In this document: positions 29,247 through 38,459 of the stretch, in pieces
Position numbering within the stretch: position 1 is the first letter of the stretch
How the letters are laid out: every line of letters starts with the position of its first letter
From: Lepidonotus clava
Taxonomy: Eukaryota; Annelida; Polychaeta; Phyllodocida; Polynoidae
DNA: 64,000 nucleotides
Direction: 5' to 3'
Assembly: GCA_936440205.1 (NCBI GenBank)
Contig: OW387133.1
Coordinates: 70,432,374-70,496,373, forward strand
Notes under the pieces: generated by a model
Told to the model about the DNA's origin: nothing
What the model saw: only the letters and a program-made list of their open reading frames with translations
Databases searched by the model: none
Made by a program: the position numbers and the translations under genes

Positions 29247-29763
29247 AGGAGGTGAAAACGAGGCTGGACGAGTGGAAAACGAATTTCCAATTCTCTGTGA
29301 ATTAGTGGAAATTTCTGAAGATCTACAGCTTTGTTCATCACCAAACTTGGCATTTTTCAAGATCACAGTCTAGAGAAGAGGATTCCTGAGTTTTGTAAGT
29401 CAGTGATCAGTATTTCAAGAGCTGTGAGCAGAAAACAGACTGTGACATTTTCCTCAAAAACTTCTAAAAAGTGATTGATAATAGAGCTAGGATACTGTCA
29501 ATCCTTTTACAGTGGATATTTCCAAGCCTCTCTTTGGATTAGTTGTCTGTCATCAAACATGTCGCAGGCTGTGTGACCCTGAGAGACAGGTCCACTCAAA
29601 TGACTTCAGACCTTTAAAATGTGAGACCCTGTGAGTACTAAGTTTTTGATATAGAGGATGTAAAGACTATGCCCAGTTTATTCAAGAATCCTAAATAATT
29701 GTGGAAGCTACAGAGACCATCCCCTACCATTTTGATCAAGAACATCTTTGAACACCTGGGGAT
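29247..29763 (+). other. 5' untranslated region of the LINE
   Basis: About 517 bases from the target duplication to the ORF1 ATG. No frame of note. It would carry the element's internal promoter, but no recognisable promoter motif is seen. Confidence 0.55.
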
Positions 29764-30003
29764 ATGGAGGGTATAGAAACTCAGGATAAAAGGAAGCATT
29801 CTGACTTAGGGTCAGAAGAGGAGCATACTGGCAAACGCTCAGCTGTGGCTCTGCAGAGCAAGGGTAGTGTGGAGGAAGCAAGTCTGATTGACGTACTACA
29901 GGAGATTAGGGCACTCAGAAAAGACTTTCAGGATCTGAAGGCTGAGTTTAAACGAGTTGAAAATAAGTTAGACGACAAGATTTTCAAAACGTCGGCTGAA
30001 TAA
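29764..30003 (+). pseudogene. LINE ORF1, N-terminal part, cut by array 3
   Basis: From the ATG at 29764, 79 codons encode a charged N-terminus and the start of a coiled coil (LIDVLQEIRALRKDFQDLKAEF). The frame then runs into the TAA at the very edge of the array-3 insertion. The coding sequence continues on the far side at about 30878 with PTKIEKRTGDLEATV, also coiled-coil-like. The insertion therefore lies inside the coiled coil that L1-type ORF1 proteins use to trimerise. Confidence 0.75.
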
Positions 30004-30876
30004 CATAAGGTCGTATCAGACAAATGGTCATTCTTAGAAATTGCTTATTTAAGAAATATGACCTATTCTTAAGGGCTCTACAATCATAAATGTCTGATCA
30101 ATCATTAAAATATCTATGCACAGGAATAATGATATGCAAATAATTCTTCAGACAGGATTAAGAAGATATCTAGATTTTCAATAAGTTACTATGGTATCAC
30201 TTAACAAATCTAATTCAAATACGACCTTATGTTATTCAACTTTAAGGAGAAAAGCTGGAAATCAGTGAGTAACATAAGGTCGTATCTGACAAGTATAAAT
30301 GTGAGATAAATACCCAAAAAAAATCCATTTAACTGATAAAAATTCCACAAAATAATATTTCTGATGTAAAACCAATATGCCCTAATGTATTACTTATGAA
30401 TATTCCAAAATAGTAAAGGTTTATAATGATACTAACACTGTCTCATTTAAATGTAGCCCAGATACGACCTTATGTTATTCAACATCCAGGCCATTTTTTC
30501 AGTAAACAAAGGTCGTATCCAACATTTTTCAATTATACCCCTAAATCTGTTTCAGATTTGATGAATTTGATCATAATATTTCATAATAAAGTTTACATGA
30601 CAGTTATGTAAATAATTAAATCATAAGATATTTTTATTTTGCATGATTTATCAAATTGATTAAAGATATGACATTGTTTTATTTCAGATACGACCTTATG
30701 TTATTCACTGAAAAGTGAAATTGTACAGATACGACCTTTGTTTACTTGTTAATAGCATTCCAAATATTTGGAAAATCAAGAAATGTTCAAAATTTGCAGA
30801 TACCTTAGGGGTAAGGGAAACATCTTAAAAATAAAAATAAAATCAATTTTTTTGAGATACGACCTTATGTTATTTA
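29997..30876. repeat. Dispersed motif array 3 inserted in LINE ORF1
   Basis: Eight copies of a roughly 20-bp motif, core CATAAGGTCGTATC, often AATAACATAAGGTCGTATC. Minus-type copies at 29997-30017, 30266-30286 and 30502-30519. Plus-type (reverse-complement) copies at 30219-30238, 30461-30481, 30687-30707, 30728-30745 and 30856-30876. Facing copies are separated by unrelated AT-rich spacers of 201, 174 and 167 bp. Successive pairs are joined by short linkers of 27, 20 and 20 bp. The outermost copies form the ends of the insertion. No transposase is present. It may be a composite of small terminal-inverted-repeat elements inserted in or next to one another. Confidence 0.75.
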
Positions 30877-30877
30877 G

Positions 30878-31957
30878 CCAACGAAAATAGAAAAGAGAAC
30901 TGGGGATTTGGAGGCAACTGTGGCTGGGCATGAAAAACGCCTAACTGATCTTGAACAGGATGCCGGGACTTCCGCTTCTGGTGGGCCTAGTCAAAACGAG
31001 GAAATCGAAAAACTAAAGGAGGAGCTTCAGAAACAACAGACTTACACAAGGCGATTCAACTTGATAGTTAAGGGTCTCCCTAAGAGGCAGAATGAAACGA
31101 ATGATGATGTACAATCTCATTTTGAACAGTACTGCCTCTACAAGTTGGGTGTAAGCTCTCTGAACATTGACAAGGCGCACCGTTTGCCGGACCCTGATCT
31201 GGTCCTCGTGCGCTTTGTCAGCCTAAAAGATCGTGACAGGGTTTGGAATGCGAGGAGAGTATGTAAAGACATGATCATACGTGAGGATCTTCCTAAGACA
31301 GCTAGGGAGACTGCGAATCTGCTCTTCAGGTGCAGGTCTGCTGCTGAAAAATCCAATCTGTATAGGTCGGTAAGGATTGCTGGAGGACGACTTGTGTTGG
31401 ATGGCAAAACCTACAAACCTGATGACTTTGAAACGCTACCCCAGGCAATACGGCCTTGTACTCTTGCAACTAACAGCGATAGTTCTACACTGGTGTTCTT
31501 CACTAGATTCAGCCACTTTTCCAACCATAGGATCACCCCTTTCTCCTACAAAGGAGAGAGGTATAACTGTATGGAGAAGTTCATCGTAGTGGCCAGAGCA
31601 AGGTTCGCCAAAAACAAGGAAATGGAGGAACGTGCCTGGAAGACGCATTATCCCCCAGAGCTGAAAGGCCTTCTACATACCATGTCAAATGATGGCATGG
31701 AGTCTGATTGGGAGACTGCAGTGGAAGGAATTGTACTCCCAGCTCTGACTGAGAAGTTTGGACAACATCCCATGCTTATCCAGGCCCTGTTAGACACTGG
31801 CGACAGAGTACTAGGAGAAGCGTCACTGTCAAAACTTTGGGGCACTGGGGTTGCCCTTGGGAAGAAGGATGCTCTGAACGTTCAAAAGTGGACTGGTTTT
31901 AACTTGATGGGTAAAATGCTGACAAAGGTCAGAGATCACTTTAAGGTTGGAGGGTAA
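30878..31957 (+). pseudogene. LINE ORF1, main part, with C-terminal NADAR (YbiA-like) domain
   Basis: Open from 30878 to the stop at 31957 (first ATG-like start TTG at 30908). Three parts are visible. First, a coiled coil (HEKRLTDLEQDAG to KLKEELQKQQ). Second, an L1-type ORF1 RNA-binding region (FNLIVKGLPKRQNETNDDV to DDFETLP). Third, from about 31486, a NADAR domain: TLVFFTRFSHFSNHRITPF, then YNCMEKFIVVARARF, then LLDTGDRVLGEASLSKLWGTG, then WTGFNLMGKMLTKVRDHF. The third part matches the family pattern F-x-PF...E.....K...F...L..TG...L.EAS..D..WG.G...W.G.N.LG..LM..R. NADAR proteins are ADP-ribose-linked N-glycosidases. The domain is in frame with the ORF1 part without any intervening stop. 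Confidence 0.82.
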
Positions 31958-32445
31958 GGTTTCTCTGGGAACCAGATTCAGTAAAGCTTTATCCTGTGTT
32001 TTTTACTATGATATCTACAGATTTACCTTCGTATCATTACTTGTGGAGTGTTTATGATTTTTGTATCTGTTTTTATGGTTGTTCTAAGTTAGACTTCATT
32101 CATGTGTTCACTTTGGGGGGGAGGGGACTTTTATACTTATACTGGGCTTCATTTCTTTTGGCTAGAATATATCACCTCTTTGAAAAAGAAGGTAATGGTG
32201 ACTCACTTTCTTAAAAATATATTAGTGGATCGAAGATTTGACATTCATTCAACAAAACTTCTCGGTGTGACATGCCGACTAGAGACATTTTACTTATGTT
32301 AATCAAGACATTTCTGTGGTACAAGAAAATCATAATACTGTATTTTTACATTATATTTTTAACTTCAGGTTTAATGCTACGTGTATTGAGGGGACCACCA
32401 CATCGTCCGGGGAGGGGGAGGGGTTCTATTTTTGTTTTATCTTAA
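31958..32445 (+). other. Spacer between LINE ORF1 and ORF2
   Basis: About 490 bases of AT-rich sequence with G-rich patches (around 32114 and 32409) and no credible frame. Longer than usual for L1-type inter-ORF spacers. Confidence 0.5.
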
Positions 32446-35400
32446 ATGAAACATGATGCACTAATTTTGTGTTCATTGAATGTTAATGGTCTGCGTAATA
32501 GGATTAAGAGAAAGGCTATTCTGGCTAAAATTAGGGAGGGAGGATATGATGTTATTCTTTTGCAAGAAACTCACTGTGATGCTAGTGTTGCCTCTTTGTG
32601 GAAGTCAGAATGGGGGGGAGAAGCCTACTTTGCTAATGGTACTTCTGCATCTGGAGGTGTAGCTATAATATTTAAGCGTGGTTTGAATGTGGAGATAAGA
32701 GAGACTTTTATAGACTCTATGGGGAGATATTTGATAATGCACATATCTTTTCAAAGTGAATTTTATTTCATAGGAAACATATATGCCCCAACACAACAGA
32801 ATGAGACAGATCAAATTTTAAATTTAAATAAAATTGAAGAAATATTATCACAAGGGGGAATGGAAAATGTTCTTTTAGGGGGAGACTTTAATATTCAGTT
32901 AGATCCACAACTAGATCGTAAAAACAGTTCTTATCCAATAAAAGCTGCAAAATACCGTTTGGCAGTATTAGACATGATTGAAAGAATGGAATTAGTAGAT
33001 ATCTGAAGAGCAAAATACCCCAGGTTGAGAAGATACTCTTTTCATAGAAAGGATCAAGCTTCAAGAATAGACATGTGGTTAATAGCACAATGTATATCAG
33101 GAAGAACAAGGAAGGTGGATATTCTCCCTGGGGTGTTCTCTGATCATAGCCTTGTTCATATGGAGATTGATCTGGACATTTTTGCTAGAGGTCCTGGATG
33201 GTGGCACTTTAACAACAGTTTATTGCAAGACAAACAATATGTAGAGGGGGTGAAGGAACTGCTAGCAGACATTCAGAATACTCCTGATCTTGATCCCAAT
33301 AACTTGTGGGATTACATAAAGTTCAAAATTAAAGGGTTTTCAATTAAATATAGCAAAAAGTTAAAAACTGAGCGAAAGAAAGAAGAGTGTGACCTTGAGA
33401 AAAACATAACTATTCTAACTTCACGCTTAGATGAAGGAGAAGATGTTTATGAGGAACTTTAGTCCTACACTCAAGAGCTTCAAATGAGGAAAAAGCTTGA
33501 GGCTCAAGCAGCTATTTTGAGATCTAAAGGTAATTGGGCTAGTAATAGTGAAAGACCTACAAAATACTTTTTAAATTTAGAAAAGAAAAGAGCACTAGAC
33601 AAACAAATTACAGCTATTGAGAATGTAGATGGTACATTAATTTCAGAATTTAATGAAGTTATGAGTACTTTACAGACTTTCTATATCAATCTGTATTCTA
33701 GAAATGAAAGAGAACCCTATGAAAATGTCCTTCATGACATTCTCAACAAATATAGTATCCCTCAGCTAACTGATAGGCAAAGGCAGGCTCTTGATAAAAA
33801 ACTCTCAGAGGATGAGATGTTTAAGGCAGTGAGTTCAATGAAAAATGATAAAAGCCCAGGTTCAGATGGACTGACAGCTGAATTCTACAAATTCTTCTGG
33901 GAAGATATCAAAGGCCCCTTAATTCAGAGTTTTGATTACTCTTTTAACTCTGGTACACTCAGTAAAGAACAGAGAAGAGGCATTATTCGCCTTATTCCTA
34001 AGAAGGCAGCAGATAAACAAAAGTTAACAAACTGGAGGCCTATAACCTTACTAAATATGGACTATAAGATATTGACCAAATCCTTAGCATCTAGACTAAA
34101 AGATCACCTAAAAGACATTATATATTCAGACCAAACAGGGTTTATAAAGGGGAGGTATATTGGCACCAATATCAGAATTGCGGAAGATATAATTGACTTC
34201 ACTGCTCAGGATGGGGAACCTTCTTGGCTCCTTGCTCTGGATTTTCAAAAAGCCTTTGATTCTGTATCATGGGAATGTATTATAGAAACCTTAGAATTAT
34301 TTGGATTTGGAAATAATTTTGTGAACTGGATCAAAGTAATATACAGTAAAGCAGAAGCATGTGTGTCTAATAACGGGTATAATACGTCATGGTTTCATCC
34401 TTCTAGAGGCACCAGGCAGGGCTGTTGCCTATCTCCTTTCCTTTTTGTTATCATAGTTGAAATACTAGCAATTATAGTAAGAGAAAGTGAGACCATTAAA
34501 GGTATCAGTATAGGTGACCGGCAGATTAAGATTTCCCTGTTTGCGGATGATGTGGTGTGTTATTGTAAAAGCAAAGCTGATTTAATTGCGAATCTTGGAT
34601 TGTTATGAGAGATTTCGTCGTTACTCTGGTCTGACGATTAATAAACATAAAACAAAACTTTTACAGCTAGGAAAGGATATTTCACAGAGTAATTACAATA
34701 TGCCCTTTGAGGTAGTAGAAAACATGTTGCTACTTGGCATAATGATTGGTAAAAAGAATGATGCAGAAATTTGCTATAAGTGGAACTTTGAGGAGAGACT
34801 AAATAAATGCAAACAGATTTGCCATGATTGGACCAATAGAAATTTGTCTATCAAGGGTAAAATAGTGATAATCAACAGTTTGCTCATACCTTTGTTACTG
34901 TATCCAGCTTCTGTTTCATTCACTCCAAAGAGAGTCTATGTAGAGTTTAAGAAGATTATTTGTACTTTTATATGGTCATCCTCAGTCAATAGGGTAGCTT
35001 ATGATACTATGTACAGGAAGATAGATAATGGAGGGATGGGATTGATTGATCTTGAAAGTATGATCGCTGTAACTAGAATTAATTGGGTCAAAAGGTTGTG
35101 TCTGAATGATTTTAATTCTTGGACATTATACACTCGAGCTATATTTGGAACAAGGGATTCCCTTTATGATTTCTTTAGTACTAAAAACAAGTTGAGGGGA
35201 AAGACTGTCTTAAATCCCTTCTACAGAGAATTGTGGGTAACTTGGAATAAATTCTACAATAAAGAACCTGTAACTGACAAAGAAATACAAAACGAGATGT
35301 TATGGAATAATGAAAGAATATTGATTGGGAAGAAGGTTGTCCAGTGGAGGGAGTGGAAGAGAGCTGGTATACTGAAAATTAGTGATTTGATTTATAGGCA

Positions 35401-36205
35401 AGGAGAGCTTATGAACAGAGATATGATAAATGAAGTATATGGAATCCAATGTAACTTTTTAGAAGTAATACAGATAAAAAAAGCTATCCCATGGATAAGT
35501 GGCATTTCTATAGTTGTTCAAGACTTATCACCTAGAGATATTTTTATTTGTCATGATCAAAAGCCCTTGAATATATTTGATTGTACATCGAAAAAGCTTT
35601 ATGAAATTGTTAATACTAGTAATTGCTGTCATTACAAGGTTCATGATAAATGGGAAAGGGATTTCCCTGAAGATGTGTCTAATTTAAAGGAATGGCAGCA
35701 ATTATATAGGATAGCCTTTGTTTCCTCTAGGGAAACAAAAATTCAGTCTCTCCACTTTAAGATAATACATAGAATCATTCCTTGCAGAGATTATCTTTTT
35801 AAAAGAAAAGTGGTTGATAGCCCAGATTGCCCTAAGTGTGGGGAAACAGATAATTTAATTCACTTTTTCCTTACTTGCTCAGTAGTTAGAGAATTTCTTA
35901 CACAAATGAAGAACTGGATGACAAATGTTCTAGATTTTGACTTACAAGACCTTGCTGACAAAAGGTATCTTCTTGGAATTGTAGGGAGTGGAGAAAGTGT
36001 TAGGACTATCAATTTTATATTTTTGTGGGCCAAATTCTATATTTATAGGCAGCGTCTGTTCCATAATAGTTCTTTAGATGTTTATCAATGGATATATGAG
36101 TTACGGTGTAAAATAGCTGTAGAAAATTATATATGTAACCATGAATATAGAAAGAAGGAAAAGATACCATGTAAAGAATTGCTTTCCAGAATACATAGTT
36201 CATAG
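32446..36205 (+). pseudogene. LINE ORF2: AP-like endonuclease, reverse transcriptase, C-terminal CCHC
   Basis: The ATG is at 32446. Endonuclease motifs: LNVNGLR, LLQETH, NIYAPT, GGDFN, RIDMW and SDHSLV. Reverse transcriptase motifs: RPITLLNMDYKI, TGFIKGRYIG, LALDFQKAFDSVSW, GTRQGCCLSP and the catalytic FADDVV near 34545. The C-terminal region has CPKCGETDNLIHFFLTC near 35826. There is a TGA at 33004-33006 (inside the endonuclease) and a TAG at 33460-33462, with the same frame continuing after each. A frameshift follows between about 34586 and 34608, just after the catalytic motif. The copy is therefore recently but clearly inactivated. The length of about 1250 codons is normal for the L1/Tx1 group. 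Confidence 0.9.
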
Positions 36206-36542
36206 TGATTTATGTTGCTATTTTCCATTCAATTCTCGCATACTTCTAAATATTGTATAAGTTTGCTGTATTGACCCTCATTGCTTGTGGATGCATGATT
36301 TCATGAGACATAGATTTAGTTGAAAACATGTTTATTTTATAACTTGTACCCTTTGTCTGTTTTTGTTTTTGTTTTTTTTAATCTCTTAAAGAAAAAGCTC
36401 TGTCAAAAAGGTTTCTGTATGATGTTGTTCTGGAAAATGTTTGTGTGCAGAGCCCAAAAATTGGAGCAGATGAAAGAAATACCTGTATGTCTTAATTGTG
36501 TAATAAAGTGAGCACTGCTCAACTTGAAAAAAAAAAATATAT
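36206..36542 (+). other. 3' untranslated region and poly(A) of the LINE
   Basis: An AT-rich tail of about 320 bases, with AATAAA at about 36502, ends in 11 A residues (36527-36537) and TATAT before the target duplication. Confidence 0.75.
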
Positions 36543-36555
36543 ATATTATAGCTGA

Positions 36556-36849
36556 GAAACTAAAATTCTAGTGTTTATTTGAATAAATTAAGCTGAAAAA
36601 AAACTCTTACCTCTCAATTTTTGGCTATTTCCTTCAATTTAGGCCTAAATTTCTGAAAATCTGAAAAAAATTATCAACTCTAATATCTATTTTCTCAAAT
36701 CTATAAGTCTTGGCAGCATGTTAAGCCCAAATTGTGTAAAAGTTTAATTTATGTCAAGATTCCAGAGCCATTTAAAGAGAAAAAACACTGATTTTGCCAA
36801 TTGAGGAAATTTCTGGAGAGTGACCCTCAAATAGTCCTACCACCTTGTT
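36556..36849. other. Remainder of the split Mag leader and of the inverted-repeat block
   Basis: AT-rich sequence without genes. It contains the right-hand copy of the 17-bp inverted repeat (36810-36826) and leads into the primer site. Confidence 0.5.
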
Positions 36850-36868
36850 CCTCAATCCTCAGTCGCCA
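36850..36868 (-). promoter_or_regulatory. Primer-binding site of the Mag-type element
   Basis: On the minus strand, two bases after the 5' LTR, TGGCGACTGAGGATTGAGG. Apart from one extra base it agrees with the complement of a tRNA-Ser 3' end (TGGCGACGAGGAT...). A tRNA-Ser primer is therefore likely; the tRNA comparison is from memory. Confidence 0.6.
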
Positions 36869-36870
36869 TT

Positions 36871-37034
36871 TGTTGTGTTTACATCTATTTATTACAACTA
36901 ATAGGACACATTACAACTCACAAATGCAAGGAGCTTCCACTCTACAGGTGGCCATGTGCTCAACTGAACATTCGCCGTGCAAAACGGAAGTCACCACTCG
37001 GCGCCCTTTAGGTCTCACACCAGTAAATACTACA
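36871..37034 (-). repeat. 5' LTR of the Mag-type element
   Basis: A 164-bp direct repeat of 2748-2911, differing at about five positions. It is followed on the right by the target duplication ATTTA. Confidence 0.85.
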
Positions 37035-37147
37035 ATTTATATCTATAGTCTACAGTAATTTAGTTGATATCAAATGATAGAGCAATTTTTTTTTTGCGCC
37101 ATCAGTCTATCGGAAAGCGCTTGGCCCGGGAACCAGGGCATTGTCTA

Positions 37148-37582
37148 TTAACCCTTTAGTGACGGCCCCATAGGAAATCGATCATATATGATCGATGGTC
37201 ACTATCTAGGCTTCAGTTTCTACAATTTTTATAACACAGTGAAGATTTTTTAAATATTTATACTAGATAATCATAACACAACTATATTTAGGCTTTTTTC
37301 GTCCGTGAATACTCCAATATTAATTTTGTGAGACTTTGATTGATGGTATATTTGGCAAATTTGACAGTTTATTGATAGGTCCACCTTTATTCACCCATAA
37401 GAAAATAGAATATTTGGGATTAAAAGGCTTTTCTTATAATGCAAAATAAAAATTTTACTTCTGAATGGTGATTTATCTTGTTCATCATTTTCATATGTGT
37501 ATAATTTGTGAGTTTGAACAACTTTTACATCTATTTTCTTCAAGTTGTTTCCAAATAATTCCACCCTCTCATTCTGAGAAAA
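37148..37582. mobile_element. Fragment of a TTAA/CCCTTT-ended (piggyBac-like) element
   Basis: TTAA at 37148-37151 is followed by CCCTTTAGTGACGG and by the perfect palindrome ATCGATCATATATGATCGAT (37177-37196). Both recur, inverted, at the right end of the MITE at 61357-62455. TTAA plus CCC-type ends fit piggyBac-like elements. The element appears cut by the insertion of copy B at 37583. I could not find its other end. The stretch 37035-37147 before it holds no recognised feature. Confidence 0.5.
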
Positions 37583-38119
37583 TGTACTGACGTGGGTGGC
37601 CAGTCCATGTTTGGGCAGCATAACGTGAGCTTAGAAGCGCACGTGTAAGCCAATGTTTCACTTTGACAGTAGTGAAATGAGGGAGGAGTTAAGGTGTGAC
37701 GTACCACCATATAATAATGTGTTCCGCTCTTAGCTAGCCAGAGTAGCTGCAAGCACCGTGTGAGTAAACATCCTGTGAAGGTTGGACCTTTAATCTGCAG
37801 TCTAGGTTCTGGAGAGAGGCAAATAGAAATTGTGTTAGAGCGCGGAGCGTTGACTGAATGTGTTTGAGGGAACTCTAACCTCGGAACTGATCATGGTCAA
37901 TCGAGTTCTTGTCACAGAACGACTAGACATTGGATAATAAACAACAAATCCTTTCACAACGAGTGTTCACGTCTTACATGATGAGGGAACTATAATTATG
38001 TATTGGACGACCGCAGTCGACGAGGAGAGAGACTGCGAATGGAGCTAGCTATTATCTATACAACGAAACATCACAAACACGCATTAACTTTAAATGGATA
38101 ATTAAACCTCTATAGTTCA
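37583..38119 (+). repeat. 5' LTR of copy B
   Basis: A 537-bp LTR with TGTACTGACG...CTATAGTTCA ends. A TATAATA box candidate is at 37710-37716 and AATAAA at 37936-37941. Confidence 0.88.
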
Positions 38120-38121
38120 AT

Positions 38122-38140
38122 TGGTGGAGAAATACCCGAA
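38122..38140 (+). promoter_or_regulatory. Primer-binding site of copy B
   Basis: TGGTGGAGAAATACCCGAA, two bases after the 5' LTR, almost the same as in copy A. A splice-donor-like CAG/GTGAGT site lies in the leader at about 38198, in a suitable place for making a spliced env message. Confidence 0.65.
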
Positions 38141-38459
38141 TGGATTGTCTGTGTTAAGTCGGGATGACTTGAACTCTTGTTCTGTTCAGGACTACAGGTG
38201 AGTCCTTCATCTCTAGCGCCTGCGGGGCACTACGTGGGAACGAAGGATGGCCGGGTGATGGACTGATGAAGTCAAGCCGCGGTTCAACAGGACCCTTACC
38301 TTCGCCTCCAGGGGGGCAACCTGGCCGGGAAACGAACATCAGACACGCTCGAAGGGCGAACCACTTCCTTATAGCCTAGGGTCACGAGATGAACCTATCT
38401 TCGACGGGAGACTCCGTAATCCGAACGGCGGAGAAAACGCCAAAGGACCGGACAAACAA

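Larger units (their letters stand above)
29247..36542 (+). mobile_element. L1/Tx1-type LINE with NADAR-bearing ORF1
   Basis: A full-length-looking non-LTR retrotransposon with ORF1 and ORF2. It ends in an A run (36527-36537) preceded by an AATAAA signal. A 13-bp target duplication ATATTATAGCTGA is at 29234-29246 and 36543-36555. The 5' untranslated region is about 517 bp. ORF1 is split by array 3 (about 30001-30876). ORF2 carries two in-frame stops and one frameshift, so this copy is not autonomous. The ORF2 motifs and two-ORF layout fit the L1/Tx1 group. Confidence 0.88.
27263..36826. mobile_element. Unclassified inverted-repeat-bounded insertion in the Mag leader
   Basis: The sequence GGGTCACTCTCCTGAAA at 27263-27279 recurs inverted at 36810-36826 with 16 of 17 matches. 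The two sites bracket motif array 2 and the LINE, and lie within the leader between the Mag-type 5' LTR and its gag. Without the LINE the block is about 2.3 kb. This would fit a non-autonomous DNA transposon carrying motif array 2 as internal repeats, later hit by the LINE. No clear target duplication (at most TCA) and no transposase are seen, so the family is unknown. Confidence 0.4.
2748..37034 (-). mobile_element. Mag-type Ty3/Gypsy LTR element (outer shell of the nest)
   Basis: A minus-strand Ty3/Gypsy element delimited by two 164-bp LTRs (2748-2911 and 36871-37034) and a 5-bp target duplication ATTTA on both sides. The parts in element order are: right-hand LTR, primer site, leader split by a large insertion (27263-36826), a single gag-pol frame (23118-27209), 3' region split by copy A (3040-22968), polypurine tract, left-hand LTR. 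The LTRs differ at about 5 of 164 positions, so it is older than both envelope-bearing elements here. Two zinc knuckles and an ADD-type polymerase motif fit the Mag/SURL lineage. Its coding frame looks whole, although insertions split its two untranslated regions. Confidence 0.85.

Noticed and set aside
37085-37150. Possible tRNA or tRNA-derived SINE head (GCGCCATCAGTCTATCGG region)
   Set aside because: No cloverleaf with proper A and B boxes can be drawn, and no SINE tail is seen.
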